Assembly (NCBI GenBank): GCA_965248335.1
Contig: CBDFIY010000003.1
Span: 2,378,384 to 2,442,383, forward strand
DNA length: 64,000 nucleotides
Origin: CAKMZU01 sp965248335
GTDB lineage: Bacteria > Pseudomonadota > Gammaproteobacteria > Pseudomonadales > DT-91
Reading direction: 5' to 3'
Under the pieces are notes generated by a model. The model was not told the DNA's origin. It saw only the letters and a program-made list of their open reading frames with translations, and ran no database searches. The stretch's first letter is position 1. Every line of letters starts with the position of its first letter. The translations under genes were made by a program, and so were the position numbers. This document shows, piece by piece, positions 1 to 12,894 of the stretch.

Positions 1-3000
1 CTATTTCACTGTTATCATGTGCTAATGATATCTCTCCACCCGTTAACTGCTCTTGTTTAAAGCTATAACTGCCATCGCCATGATCAGTCGCACCTAGCAA
101 AGACGCATGCTGTATATTACTTAGCGTGAAAACAATATCATTATTATCTATCTCTACATCCGTTGCACTCATCTGCTCGGACGTTAGTATTTTTGTTTCT
201 CCTTGCTCCCAATCAAATACACTGCTTGATGCGCCTGCTAGAGCCCAACTTAGGATAGCTGCCGCAAGCACATCTTCGTTATCAGATGAATCAAATTCCT
301 GTGTTGCACTCGATACATTCCTAAAAACACCCTCATCCCCCGTGAAGAGTATATAACCACTGCCTAACTGCCTTAAAACGATTGTCGGAGCATTATTTAA
401 TGTATCTCTGGCAATAACAACGTCATTCACTAGAAGATCGCTTTCAGAAAAACCGCTGTAATTACCTGTAGCGAAAACAGATTTACCGCGTAAATCCATA
501 CCGAGCCCTATATCGCCATTAACGAGGGGGTGGTCAACATCTTGAATCTGCCATTCTGAACTGACATTTCTGGTAGGCCCCGCCGGTAATCCAAAATAGC
601 TAGAAACAGGGTCTGCTCCATTATGGTCATTGGTTGTCAGCAAATAGCTGCCTGCCTGAACATAACTCTCTAAAAGTTGAAGCTCAGCAGTAGAGAATGC
701 CGAGTCACCAGTAGCTCCTCCAAAATACAAATTACCTTGATCAAGATAATCTTGTGTAACCGTTGTGGTCGTTGATTCAACACTAAGATCTAAATCGCCA
801 AAAACACTACCCTCTCCAAAATTATTTACGTTATTAAGCTTCGCATTTAAATGCGTAAACGAACTACCTCCAATGGTGTAATTGCTTGTTTTCCCGCCCA
901 AAACACTTACTTGGATATTACTATTAGAGCCAATATATACAACCGATTGCTCTTGAGCCGGTGCCAACAGAATAGGTCTATCGTTTACAGGGTTGACATC
1001 AACATAAGCACTGTTTGATGTGAGATTAACAATCGCTGATGACACCGACACATTGCTGATCAAAGGGCCGGATGAATCATTTTGGCTCGCCACTTCTTGT
1101 AAAACCAACGTAGATGTCGACGCACTTGTTGCTGGCAAAATGATTTCAATGTTTTGCCAAGCGCCTGTTGGATCTATTGTCTGGATAGTCGTGCCATCCC
1201 ATATCACCTCGATATGATCGGTCTCAGTGCGCCCTTTTACACCGAGTCTTACAATCGTATCCTGGCCTCTGGTTTCAACGGAGTAACTCAAGCTATCCTG
1301 CAGCCCAGCATGATCTAATTCTAAAATTGGCGATCCATCGGGTGATGTTCCTAACCCACCGCCACTCGTACTTACTTCATAGCCTACTGATGTCCAGCCT
1401 TCCTCAAGCCCGTTGCTAAAATCTAAACTGGTAACTTCTTTATATTCCTGAACTTGATAATTCAGTCGTACATTTTCTCCATAAAAATGTGTGCTCGGTA
1501 TATAGGTAAATGTTTCGTCACCGTTATTGGCAACAGAACCCTGCCCAGCATTATGGGTTGAAACATTGACCACCCTTAAAAAATCGCCTTCGGGGTCTGT
1601 TGCACCGGATAAAAGCTGCTGCTGCGTGATATCTCTCTGTGTATCCTCGTTTATATTGCCTAAATCAATAGATTTAGGATATGCAGGAAAATTATGCGCG
1701 ACTGTGAGTGTGACATGACTGGTTTGTGAACCGCCGGTTTCTTTTTCTGATGTATAGGTAAAGCTGGCATCGCGGCTATCGTTTATATTCAAATCATCAA
1801 AATCATCTAACGGCTTGAAGTAGAAGTTATTGAGCGCTGTATCATTCATGACACTCGACATGTCTTCAGCGATGAGTGATTGATCATAGATGCGTACATC
1901 TTTTAGCTCACCTTCAAATCGCCTGTCTTCATTCTCATCTTTGAAAGCACCGATTTGAAACACCGTTGTATCGTCATCTGGGTAAGCGATAGCACCGGCT
2001 TGAGCCGTATTGTTTGCAACTTCGGCACCATCGACAAAGAGTTTCATCTCGCTGCCATCATAGGTGCCTGAGACATGATACCAGCGACCTTGTTCTATCG
2101 TGAGAGTTGAAGGCGCAGATAGATAGATAAGATCATTGGTTGACTCTGAGGACAGCGCAAAATAAAACTTGTCGCCATTATGGCCCAACAACCATCCTTG
2201 TTCATAACTCCCATTATCCTGTATCAATCCAACAAGCCCCACATTGGCACCTGAATTAGCATCCACTTTCACCCAACTAGAGACAGTGATTGCCTCAGAA
2301 GGCAGCATATCTTTAGCTGAGGCGCCTTCGGCTATGACGATCATACCCGTGCCATCAAATTGCGCGCTGCCTTCAGAAACAACAACCCCGCCATCAATGA
2401 TTGCTATATTGCCTTCTTTATCACTTGCATCAGAATCCAATGCGAAACTATGTACCTCATCGATCAACCGCACTTCACCGTAGACAGGCTGAGTTATTGA
2501 AATGTCGCTAATACCTTCTGGATCATAAATAAATTTATTTTCGGTCAGTTCATGCAAAGGGTAGGCATGCATCACAACGTTGCTGCTGATGTAGTGATCG
2601 ACCGAGACTTGATAATTCTCAACATCAACAGCAATACCATCACTGACTTGTACGCTAACGGTGTAGGTTTGATAGTCTTCATAATTAAGCAATGACATAT
2701 CCGCCGAGCGGATAACCCCCGTGCCGGCATCAATCGTAAAGCGTCCTTCTGCATCATCAAGGAGCGTGTACGTGAGGGTATCGCCATCCACATCAACAGC
2801 TGAAAGATCGGCAATCACCGTACCTGCGGCGGCGTTTTCAATCACATGAAAGTGAGGGTAATCAACATCTCGCCCTCTTTCGCTACCGACAATGCCTAAG
2901 GATGCAAGCCCGCTGTTAATGGATACATCTCTGATCGCGTAACCACTTTGCATATCGGTTGTTGCCAAAAGGTTATCAAAGCCTTGCGTTTCAAAGTAGG

Positions 3001-6000
3001 TACTTTTCTGCACGCCAGTAAGCCCCGACCACACACCGATATCAACAAATTTTGCAGCGAGTGCTTTTACATTGAGTGTACCGTCATCGTTATCGGTGAC
3101 GGCGATTTTTACCGATTTTTGGAAAGCGCCATCTGTTTTACTTACCCAAATCGAATCACCCATGACATAGTCATTTGCAAAGTAGTAAGTATCCGCTGTT
3201 TTATCGACAATACCGCCACCGCCCCACATAAAATCAAGCCGATCTAACACAGGTTCAGTAATTTCTGGGGCGTCGTTTTCACCGACAACATGAAAAGTGA
3301 TTTGATTCGCGCTGTCACTGCTTACCGTACCGTCACTCACCTTAAAGCTGAAACTATCATAAGTGGCACCATTGCCATTTTCGGCAGGCGTAAAGACCAG
3401 TTCATCCAGATCCAGTTGATCGATAGCTTGCCCTGCCGTCACCGCATGACCGTTTAAGGTTAAACTGCCTTGTGTCGGCAAAGAGACGATGATGATCGAT
3501 GCAATATCAGCGGTTTCAACATCACTAAAGCCAAAATCACTAGCATTAAAATGGTAGCTGCCCTCCTCCTCAAGCATAACGGTTGCATTATTACCCACAG
3601 GCACGTCATTCACCGGTGTTACATCAAAGGTGATGTGGTTAGTTAAAAGGCTATTGACCAAACCATCGCTTACTTTAAATGAGAGGCTATCATAGCTATC
3701 ACCATTGCCATGTGCAGCTGGTGAAAAAGCCAAGTTAGGAATATCGGCGGCAGCAATAGATTGCCCGACCACCGCCGCATTACCGTTAAGAGTAAGGCTG
3801 CCATTCACCGGCAACACCTCAATGCTCACAGCCGTAAATGCATCCGCATCCGTATCACTATAACCAAAATCTGCGAGAGTAAAGCTATGAATGCCATCTT
3901 CCGCGAGTGTCACGCTGTTGTTTGTAGCTGTTGGCGCATCGTTCACAGGCACGATATCAAAAGTCATTTGATACACAGAGGCGCTATTGACTGCACCATC
4001 ATCCACCTTAAAGCTAAAACTATCGTAACTCGCACCACTCGCATTGGCTGCAGGTGTAAAAACCAAGTTACCTACATCAAAAAGGTCAATCGTTTGCCCG
4101 GCAGAAACAGCCGCACCACTTAGTTTCAAACTACCGCTGAGTGGTAATGCTTCAATGACGAGAGAATCCATCGTATCCGCATCAATGTCATGATAACCAA
4201 AATCTGCGCCTGTAAACGTATGGCTGCCATCTTCAAAAAACGTGATTGTGTTATCTTCAGCTGTGGGTGTATCGTTTACGGCTGTCACATCAAAGGTGAT
4301 TTGATTCGCTAGCGTGCTGTTAACGGTGCCATCACTCACTTTAAAGCGGAAGCTGCTGTAATTATCGCCATGCCCATTGGCGAGAGGAGAGAAGACGAGC
4401 TGAGGTATTGCCGCTGAGCCTATTGACTGTCCTGCGGTTACTGCCACACCGTTCAGTAGCAAACTGCCCCTAGCGGGTAATGACTCAACAACAAGCGCAT
4501 GCATAGGATCTGCATCTGTGTCGCTATAACCAAAATCAGCAGCCACAAATGTATAGTTGCCGTCTTCATTCAAACTAATTGACTTATTTGCGGCAGTAGG
4601 CGGCGCATTTACCGTCATCACATCAAAGGTCATCTTATGAGCGCTAGCACTGACATCATTACCGTCGCTGACCTTAAACTGGAAATTGTCATAGTTCATG
4701 CCGGTATCACTGCCATCAGGCCGAAAGACAAGACTACTCAATGCGAGTGTATCGATGGATTGACCCACCGTCACAGCAACACCGCTGAAGGTTAAATGGC
4801 CATTGGCAGGTAACGACTCAATCACGATGGCAGATAACGTATCGCCATCGATATCAGTAAAACCAAAATCAGCCACTGAAAATGCATGGCTATCGCCTTC
4901 GTTAATCGCAAACGTTTTATCAATACTGACCGGCAAGTCATTCACAGGCGTCACATCAAAAGTAATTTGATTCGCCAATTCACTGTTAACGAACCCATCA
5001 TTCACTTTAAAGCGGAAACTGTCATACGCATCACCGTTTGCATTCGCAAGAGGCGCATAAACCAATTGGCCGACATCAGCCGCAGCAATAGATTGCCCTG
5101 CAGAAACGGCACTCCCGTTGAATAACAAGCTACCAGTGATGGGCACTGATTCAATAATCAGTGTGGCGATAGGGTCAAGGTCTTTATCGTCGTACCCAAG
5201 GTCAGTAAGCTCAAACGTGTAGCTGGCATCTTCATCAAGGGTAATCGTTTTATTCATGGCTGTTGGCGCATCATTCACCGAAACGACATCAATACCCAGC
5301 TGATAAGCCATCGAACTGTTTTCAGTACCATCATTAACACGGAAGGTGATGTTGGCATAATCAGTACCCGATTCGTTAGCCACTGTTGTAAACACCAAAT
5401 TACCGAAAGCTAATAAGTCAATCGATTGCCCTGCCGTTACTGTAGTACCATTTAGCGTTAAACTGCCACTGCCTGTGATTTGATCGATCACCACACTAGA
5501 CAGCGTATCGCCATCGATATCGCTAAAACTGAAATCTGAAGCATCAAAGGTATAGCTGCCATCTTCACTCACATTCAACCTAAAATCTTCGGCAGAAGGT
5601 GCATCATTGACAGGAAGTACATCGAAGGTAATTGTGTTTGGCTGAGCACTATTCACCAAACCATCATTCACTTTAAAGGCAAAACTGTCATAAGCTGTGC
5701 CATTAGCATTTACCGCCGGTGCAAAGACTAAATTAGCGATGTCACTTGCATCAATGGCCTGCCCCACAGTGATCACGTTGCCATTCATCGACAAACTGCC
5801 ATTAATCGGCAATGATTCGATGTTAATCGTTGAGAGGCTATGTTGATCAATATCGTTATAGCCAAAATCACCCGCGCTAAACACATGCTCGCTATCTTCG
5901 TTAAGGGTAATTTTATTATTGGATGCTGTTGGCGCATCATTGATAGAAACAACATCAAAGCTGATTTGATGGGTGGTTTCACTATTAAGCGTGCCATCGT

Positions 6001-9000
6001 TTACTTGAAAGCTAAAACTGTCGTAATTAGTGCCGTACGCGTTCGCTACAGGCGTAAAGACTAAATGACCCAGGTCGGCAATCGAAATAGCATCACCCGC
6101 ACCGACAGCACTGCCGTTTAACTGCAAACTGCCATTTGTGGTGAGTGTATCAATGACTACCGTGGTGAGTGTATCCGGGTCAACATCATTGAAACCAAAA
6201 TCCAGCATCGTAAATGTATAGTGGCCATCCTCGTTAACCGGCAATACTTTGTTGACGGTTGTGGGCGCATCATTGAGCGGTGTCACATCAAAGGTAATCT
6301 GGTTAGCCGGTGCGCTATCAACAAGGCCATCATTCACCTTAAACAAAAAGCTGTCGTAGGTATCGCCATTCTCATCCGCGATGGGGGTGAAGACGAGGTT
6401 GCTAATATCGGCAGCGGTAATCACTTGCCCCGCCGAAACCGCACTGCCATTTAGCGCAAGGCTGCCCGAAACGGGCAATGATTCAATGACAACAGCACTC
6501 ATGGCATGCAAATCAATATCGTTATAGCCAAAATCAACGGGGGTAAAGGTGTGTGTACTATCTTCATCGAGCAAAAATCGCTGACTCATGGCTGTGGGAG
6601 CATCATTTACAGACATGACATCAAAAGTAATTTGATAGGCCTGTGCGCTGTTTAATGCACCATCGTTCACCGTAAAATTCAGGCTGTCGTAATTCGCACC
6701 ATTAGCATGTGCAACCGGTGTAAAAATAAGGTGACCTAAGTCCAGCGTATCGATCGTTTGCTCCGCGGTAACCTCATTGCCATGTAAGGTTAACGCGCCA
6801 TTCGTTGGCAAAACACTGATAGTCACTGAATCCATTGGCATGGATTCGATATCATGATAACCAAAATCAGCGGTATGAAAGGTATGATAGCTGTCTTCAT
6901 CAAGACTCAGGCGCTTGTCTTCGGCTGTTGGCACATCATTCACAGGCTGCACATCAATATCGATGTGATAAGTGGCCATGCTATCAACCAGCCCATCATT
7001 CACAGTAAACATCAACTGATCATAACCTGTACCATTCGCATGCGGCATGGGCGTGAATATCAAACTATCAATATCGCTGGCCGCAATACGCTGACCTACC
7101 TCTACCGCGCCGCCATTAAGTGTTAAGTTGCCTTGTGTTGGTAAAACATCAATCAGCACCGAGTCAAATGCATCACTATCGATATCCGTGTAACCAAAAT
7201 CAGCGGCGGCAAAGGTATAGGTGCTGTCTTCGTTTAAGCTCAACGTGTTATTGGCTGCTGTCGGTGCATCATTGACAGAAACCACGTTAAAGGTGATTTG
7301 ATTGGCTGTAACACTATTCAGCTCACCATCATTTACGGTAAACCCTAAGCTATCGTAGGCATCTCCGTGTGCATGCGCGCTCGGGGTAAAAACCAAATGC
7401 CCGATAGCCAACACATCAATCACTTGCCCTTGTGTTGCCAAGGCACCTTGAAACGTAAGCGTTCCATTTGTCGGCAGCGCAGTGATTTCAATACTCTTCA
7501 GCGCATCCTTATCGATATCATGATAACCAAAATCACCCAAGGTAAAGGTATGGCTTGTATCTTCATTAATGGTGAAGGTCTTGTCTTTCGCTGTCGGTGC
7601 ATCATTCACTGGCGTAACATCAAAAGACATTTTGTAGCTTGATGCACTGTAGGCTAAACCATCATCCACTTTAAATGAGAAACTGGTGTAGCTATTGCCA
7701 TTGCCATGCAAAGCGGGCATAAATGTGAGTTGCCCAATATCGGCGGCAGCGATACTCTGCCCAGCGCTAACGGCTGTACCATTTAACGTTAGCACCCCTT
7801 TGGACGGTAATGCTTTAATCATAACGGCGGCGAAAGGATCTGAATCAATATCGTGATAACTAAAATCCGCGGCGCTTAGCTGAATCGTCGTATCTTCATC
7901 CAGTGTCAGTCGGTTGCTTGCCCCTGTCGGTGCATCATTGACACCTTTAACACTGACGGTAATCAGGTGTTCTGTTTCATCAAGACTTTTTATAATAAAT
8001 TCGTCGGTAACGATGATATCTTCGCCCAAAGCCTGAATATTGGCTTGATGGTTATCCGCGCGATAGCGCCAAAATCCGGCTGCATCGATGGCTAACTCAC
8101 CGTAGGTGTTCATTTCGCTTGAAACGATAAATGCACTTTGGTCGATATCGATGTCGAGTACATCTAATTTGGCTTTTATTGTTAGCTGAGAAGCGTCTTC
8201 TTCCACAACGCTACCTGTATCCACACCCGTAATCAACGCGGGGGTATTGGGATCAATCTGGCGAAAACCTTGCAACTCATCATCCCAGAAGTAAGCAATG
8301 GCAATGCCTTCGCCGGCAAAAATGAGATCATTCACCACACCATCGCCATCTAAATCGGTGGTTGTCAGCGCATAACCTTGTGGGATCTCATCCTGTAAAT
8401 TACCGTCTTTATCATGCAGTAACCCCATGAAGGATGTTTTTTCGTAACTGCCGTCGTCTTTCTGCGCAAAAACAATATGATCTTCGATCGTTGTACGTGT
8501 ATAAAAATCAATGCGCCCATCGCCATTAAAATCACCCGCTGCCATGTCGCGAATACTGGCCCAGTTACCTTCCATAAGCTGGCTGATATCACGAACATCG
8601 GCGAACTGATTGCTGGCATGGGTGAAGCTGCCGTCCTGTTCAATATGCAGCACCATCCAAGGCTTAACACCGTAGCTGGGTGATAAGATAATCTCTTCTT
8701 GCCCATCGCCATCCAGATCGGACACTGTCATCTCTGCTAAATAATTATCTTCTATAACGAAGCTTGATGTTGGCGACTCGTCAAAAATACCGTCTGCGCC
8801 CTGCTTGTAATAGCTCAGCAAATTACCTTCAACGGCAAGAAGATCAACAAAACTATCGCCACTCACATCCAGAAACACATGGCTGTCTGATTCGCTCGCA
8901 GGCCGAGGCATCGTCACTTTATGATAAACAATGGTTTCTTGTATGCCATCAAAGCCTTTTTGTCCGAGCCAAAGCGCAGCCTCGCCATCATTAAGCAAGA

Positions 9001-12000
9001 TATCCATAAAGCCATCTTGATTGAGATCAGCAGAAACCAACGTATCCACATAACCGGCTTTACTTGCAGCAAAAAAGTCATTCAATCCGCTAAAGAGATA
9101 TTTCGCTGTGTAATAAGGCGGATCAAGGGGTGAGGATGTCATGGTGGCTGGCAATGTTTGGTCAGCATCCGCCACAGCCGAGTAGGCCCAGCCGCCACCA
9201 AGATATTCGGGATCGGTTAAATCAATACCGGCTGTACCGCTAACGCCCTGCTGACTATCCCAAGCTCTAAAACCAATGAGATTCCCACCGTCAAGATCGT
9301 GCATCGCATAAATGTGCGCTGAAGCATCCAGTAAAATACCGTTACTGGCAGACGCCTCTGACAAATCTTGCCAGCTAGCACCTTCGTCAACACTGTAATA
9401 CATGCCTTCAACAGCTTGAAACACCACCATGCCTGGGCTGCCTTTATCCACATCATGGATATTAATCAACAGGTCGCCAGCGGCAATGCTGCCTTCAACA
9501 GAACCCGCAACAGGTTGTGTTGGCATCCATGATTGCTGAATAACCGGTGTAACCAAAATATCGAGTGTGGGTGCATAGTTATCGGTATGCCCATGCACCG
9601 TCACCGTGACGGTACTTTGGCTGCCGTCTGTGGCTGTGACAGCAAACACCTCTTGGATTTGCCTGTCATCGTGCAAGCGTTCAAGGGCTTCTGTGGCATT
9701 ATTCAGTTGATAGGTCCAAGCCCCTGTTGCCGACAAGGTAAAGGTACCGTATTCGCCTTCTGTCGTTTGTGCTATCGGCGCTTCTCCGGAATCAACGTCT
9801 GACACAATTAACGTGCCTGAAGTGGTATCTATCGCCGCATCTTCAGTCACGCTACCGGTTAAATCACCGCCAAAAACAGAGGTATCATTGATACCATTCA
9901 CTCGAAGGTATACAGCGGATTCAGTCACAGCGCCGGCTATATCCGTAACGGTATAATTCACGTTAACAAATGTATGCCCGCCTTCGGGTAAATGATCAAA
10001 ATACCCGGATGCATCAAACACCAGTTGGTTATTAACAATACTGACTGCGCCAGAATCAGCCAACGTAGCACCTGCCTCATCAACAACCACAGCGCTTTTC
10101 AGGCTGATAATATCATCAGGATCAATATCCCTGTCATTGGCTAACACATCGAATGAGGCCGCAACATCTTCAGTGGTATCAAGCGTAATTTGATGTGTTG
10201 ACGGGTAAAACTGTACCTGATCGAGCACCAAATAATCGCCGCCCTGATTCTCGGTGACGGCCAGTTTAAAAAATTGATAGCCAACAGGCTTTAATAAGAC
10301 GAAAGATTGAACGGTATGCGAGGCAAATCCTTCTACTTGCGTTTGCGTATCAATGACAGTGAAATCAATGCCGTCATTACTGCCGAGTAACTGCCAAGAT
10401 TTTGGTGCGTAAAGTGGGTTTTCGCCGCCACTCATTTCATAGCGATAAATGGTGGTTCCCCGGCCTAAATCAACCTGTATCCAGCCTGTTGTTTCAGATG
10501 ACACCCAACGCCCTGTATCCGCTGCCTCATCACCCTGCACACCATCAAAAGCTTGAAACGGAGATACTGAAAAACCCGCCGAAGGGCTGGATGTCACACG
10601 GATACCTTGCTCCTCATCCGATTGAAGCGCAGGGATAAGCGGCGTGGGTAAATAGCCATCCGCCTTGGCAACAGGTGCATCATTGGTATTGGAGACTTTC
10701 ACCAAGGTGGTAAAGGTCATTTCCGTTTTGCCATCACTGACAGTCACCCGCAAAGGTAAGGCATCACCAATAAGGTCTGCCGTTGGCGTGAAGATCCAGC
10801 TATTCTCGTCACCCTTAACCACCGTGCCGTATTCGGCCTCAACGCTCACTCCCACAAGAGTGACCTCTGCCGAATCAATATCATTCACCAAGGCGAGCAA
10901 AGCGGATTCTGTCAAGGTAAACGCCTCATCTTCAAGCGTTTCACCGATAAGTGTTTCTAAAGTATTAGGTGCATCGTTAACCGCTCGTACATGAAACTGA
11001 AGCTGCTGCTCGGGGCTGCTGACCAAACCATCGCTCACACTGAATACCAGATACCCATAATCCAAGCGTGAATCATTCGCGACAGGGGCATAAGTCAAGT
11101 GTGGAATATCTCGGGCGGCGATGATTTGCCCGGTGACGACATCCTCACCCGCAAGGTGAATAAGGCCAGTTTTAGGCAGTGTAATTAATTGAATCGATTG
11201 TAAAGCATCATTCTCGTTACCGTCGTTAAAGGTAAAATCATTCAAGCTAAACGTATGTGGCGAATCCTCATCAACATAGATTTCTTGCGAGGCGGAAAGC
11301 GGCACTGCATTTGTGGGCGTAGCGAGCAAAAGCACGCGGTCGATAACCGAAAGTCCGGTATCCGTGAACGAATCACCCAGGAATTCCTGTCCGTCCACAA
11401 GCTGCTGCACCACAGCACCTGTTGCAACCAAAAAGCCATTTTCCATGCGCAAGCCGTCAGTGAGGCTGCTGACCACGTCATCAGTGCTCTTATCATGCTT
11501 TTCTTCAAGCGCCGAAATAACCGCCAGTACCGCCCCGCCTTCATTGCCTTTTAGCGGATACCCTGATTGGTCGATCGTTGACTCAATGTTGTAAGCCGTG
11601 ACATCAACTTCACTGCCTAAAAAGGTTTTGGCCACTTGTTGGTTAATGTTGAGCAACTGCTCATTCGTCAATTGCTCACCTGATTTCAAGGCTTCGACCG
11701 AGGCAATATCAACAGCCAGTGTGGTTAGGGGGTTAATATGCGCAATATTGGTTTTTCCATGCTCGATAACCGCCCATGTACGCAATAAACTGCTTAATCC
11801 TTTCGGGCTGCCTGTCGATTCATCCATGTAATCGGGTGATGCCGTTTCATCCAACACTAAAAGTTTTATTTGCTGGTGATATTTATCAACAATAACGCGG
11901 TAATGGCCGTTTTCATCGATATCCACGATGGAAAGCAATTGCCCATGGGTAGACATGACTTGCACGCTCAGGCCGTGATTTGCAATCACAGGCCCGAGCG

Positions 12001-12702
12001 CGACAACACCCTCTACCGCTATATATTCTGAATTCTCTGATAGCTCAAGTGACTCAGAAATCGCCTCGAGATCCGTTTCTTCTTCGTTGGATTTTTTTTG
12101 TCTGTCGAGATAAATGCGCCTGCCAACCAAGCCTGCAGCGGATGCACCAAGGATAGCGCCTGCCGCTCGCCCTAAACCAAAACTTTCTTCGTCGGCATGG
12201 GCTGTAGATTCCTTCTCCTCTGCTTTCTTACCCCCACTATCACTATCACTCTCGAAGGTATCAAACGCATAAAAGTGATCAGTCAAATAGTTTTCATCAG
12301 GGCCTGCGAGTGCGTTTTTATCGGTATAAAAATAAATTAATGACGAGCCATCTTCGAGTGTTTTAACGGGGTTCGCGTGACTTGTAACAATAAAATTATC
12401 ATCGTCAGGATGGCCGAATTTAATACTGCTCGACGGCAAAGAAGTAAGGAAAAAATCTTCGATAATAATTTGTTTTGTATCACTCGTTCTTGCGCAATCC
12501 AAAATCAAATCATTGTTAACTTTTCTGACAACAATGTTTTGCGCAAGCTTTAATCCACCTGGGGTTTCAACCATCAGCTTAAACTTACTGCCTTCTGCAC
12601 CAACGTGAAAAACTGAAACAGACTCAGACACATCGAACGATTTCTGATTATTTTTTATTAATTTAATTTTTCCTGAAGATAAAAGCGAATCATTTTTCTT
12701 CA
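1..12702 (-). CDS. giant modular surface adhesin, cadherin/VCBS-like repeats, C-terminus outside window
   Basis: An open frame starts at ATG 12702 (MKKNDSLLSSGKIKLIKN) and runs off the left edge, giving at least 4,234 residues. From the N-terminus I see a roughly 150-aa charged region without a Sec signal and one membrane segment (GAILGASAAGLVG, then GRRIY). A regulatory-like beta domain and an alpha-helical part follow. A discoidin (F5/8 type C)-like domain lies near 10.7-10.2 kb. FG-GAP-like calcium-loop repeats (DLNQDGFMD, DLDGDGQEE, DFNGDGRID) lie near 9.1-8.2 kb. About 14 cadherin-like repeats of about 330 bp (NEDxxxxF...DFGYxDID...VNDG) run from 8.0 to 3.3 kb. Then come a cadherin domain, a LamG-like domain (about 2.4-1.9 kb), a jelly-roll-like module and a GATase-like domain. 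Role inferred: surface adhesion or biofilm matrix. Its own promoter lies upstream and it follows the other giant gene on the same strand. No secretion genes are in the window. Confidence 0.9.
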
Positions 12703-12745
12703 TTTATATTGTCTCTTTGATCAATTTAAGAACGCAAGTCTTTTA

Positions 12746-12754
12746 AATATAGCA
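12746..12754 (-). promoter_or_regulatory. putative extended -10 promoter of the downstream adhesin gene
   Basis: On the minus strand the sequence reads TGCTATATT, matching an extended -10 (TGnTATAAT), 44 bp upstream of the ATG at 12702. The same string with similar flanks (TTGCTATATTTAA) lies upstream of the other giant gene at 36039-36047, so the two genes probably share control. No clear -35 is needed or seen. The assignment is inference from the shared motif and spacing. Confidence 0.5.
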
Positions 12755-12812
12755 AGACGCTTAAATTGAACAAGAAACAATCGTTTTGTGATTTTAAAAT
12801 TTTTACACTTTA

Positions 12813-12894
12813 TATAATCACCTGAAAACCACATCACCTAAAAACTATATCACCTAAAAACTATATCACCTGAAAACTATATCACCTGAAAAAC
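12813..12894 (-). repeat. five tandem copies of a 16-bp unit spanning the stop codon of the giant gene
   Basis: Read on the minus strand, the unit GTTTTCAGGTGATATA (one copy 17 bp, two carrying TTTTTAGG) is repeated about five times without gaps. The first copy encodes the last residues (VFQVI) of the upstream adhesin. The stop TAG (12879-12877) is formed at the junction of the first and second copies, so the remaining copies are untranslated duplications of the gene's 3' end. They lie within the 175-bp gap before the next adhesin gene. Confidence 0.85.
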
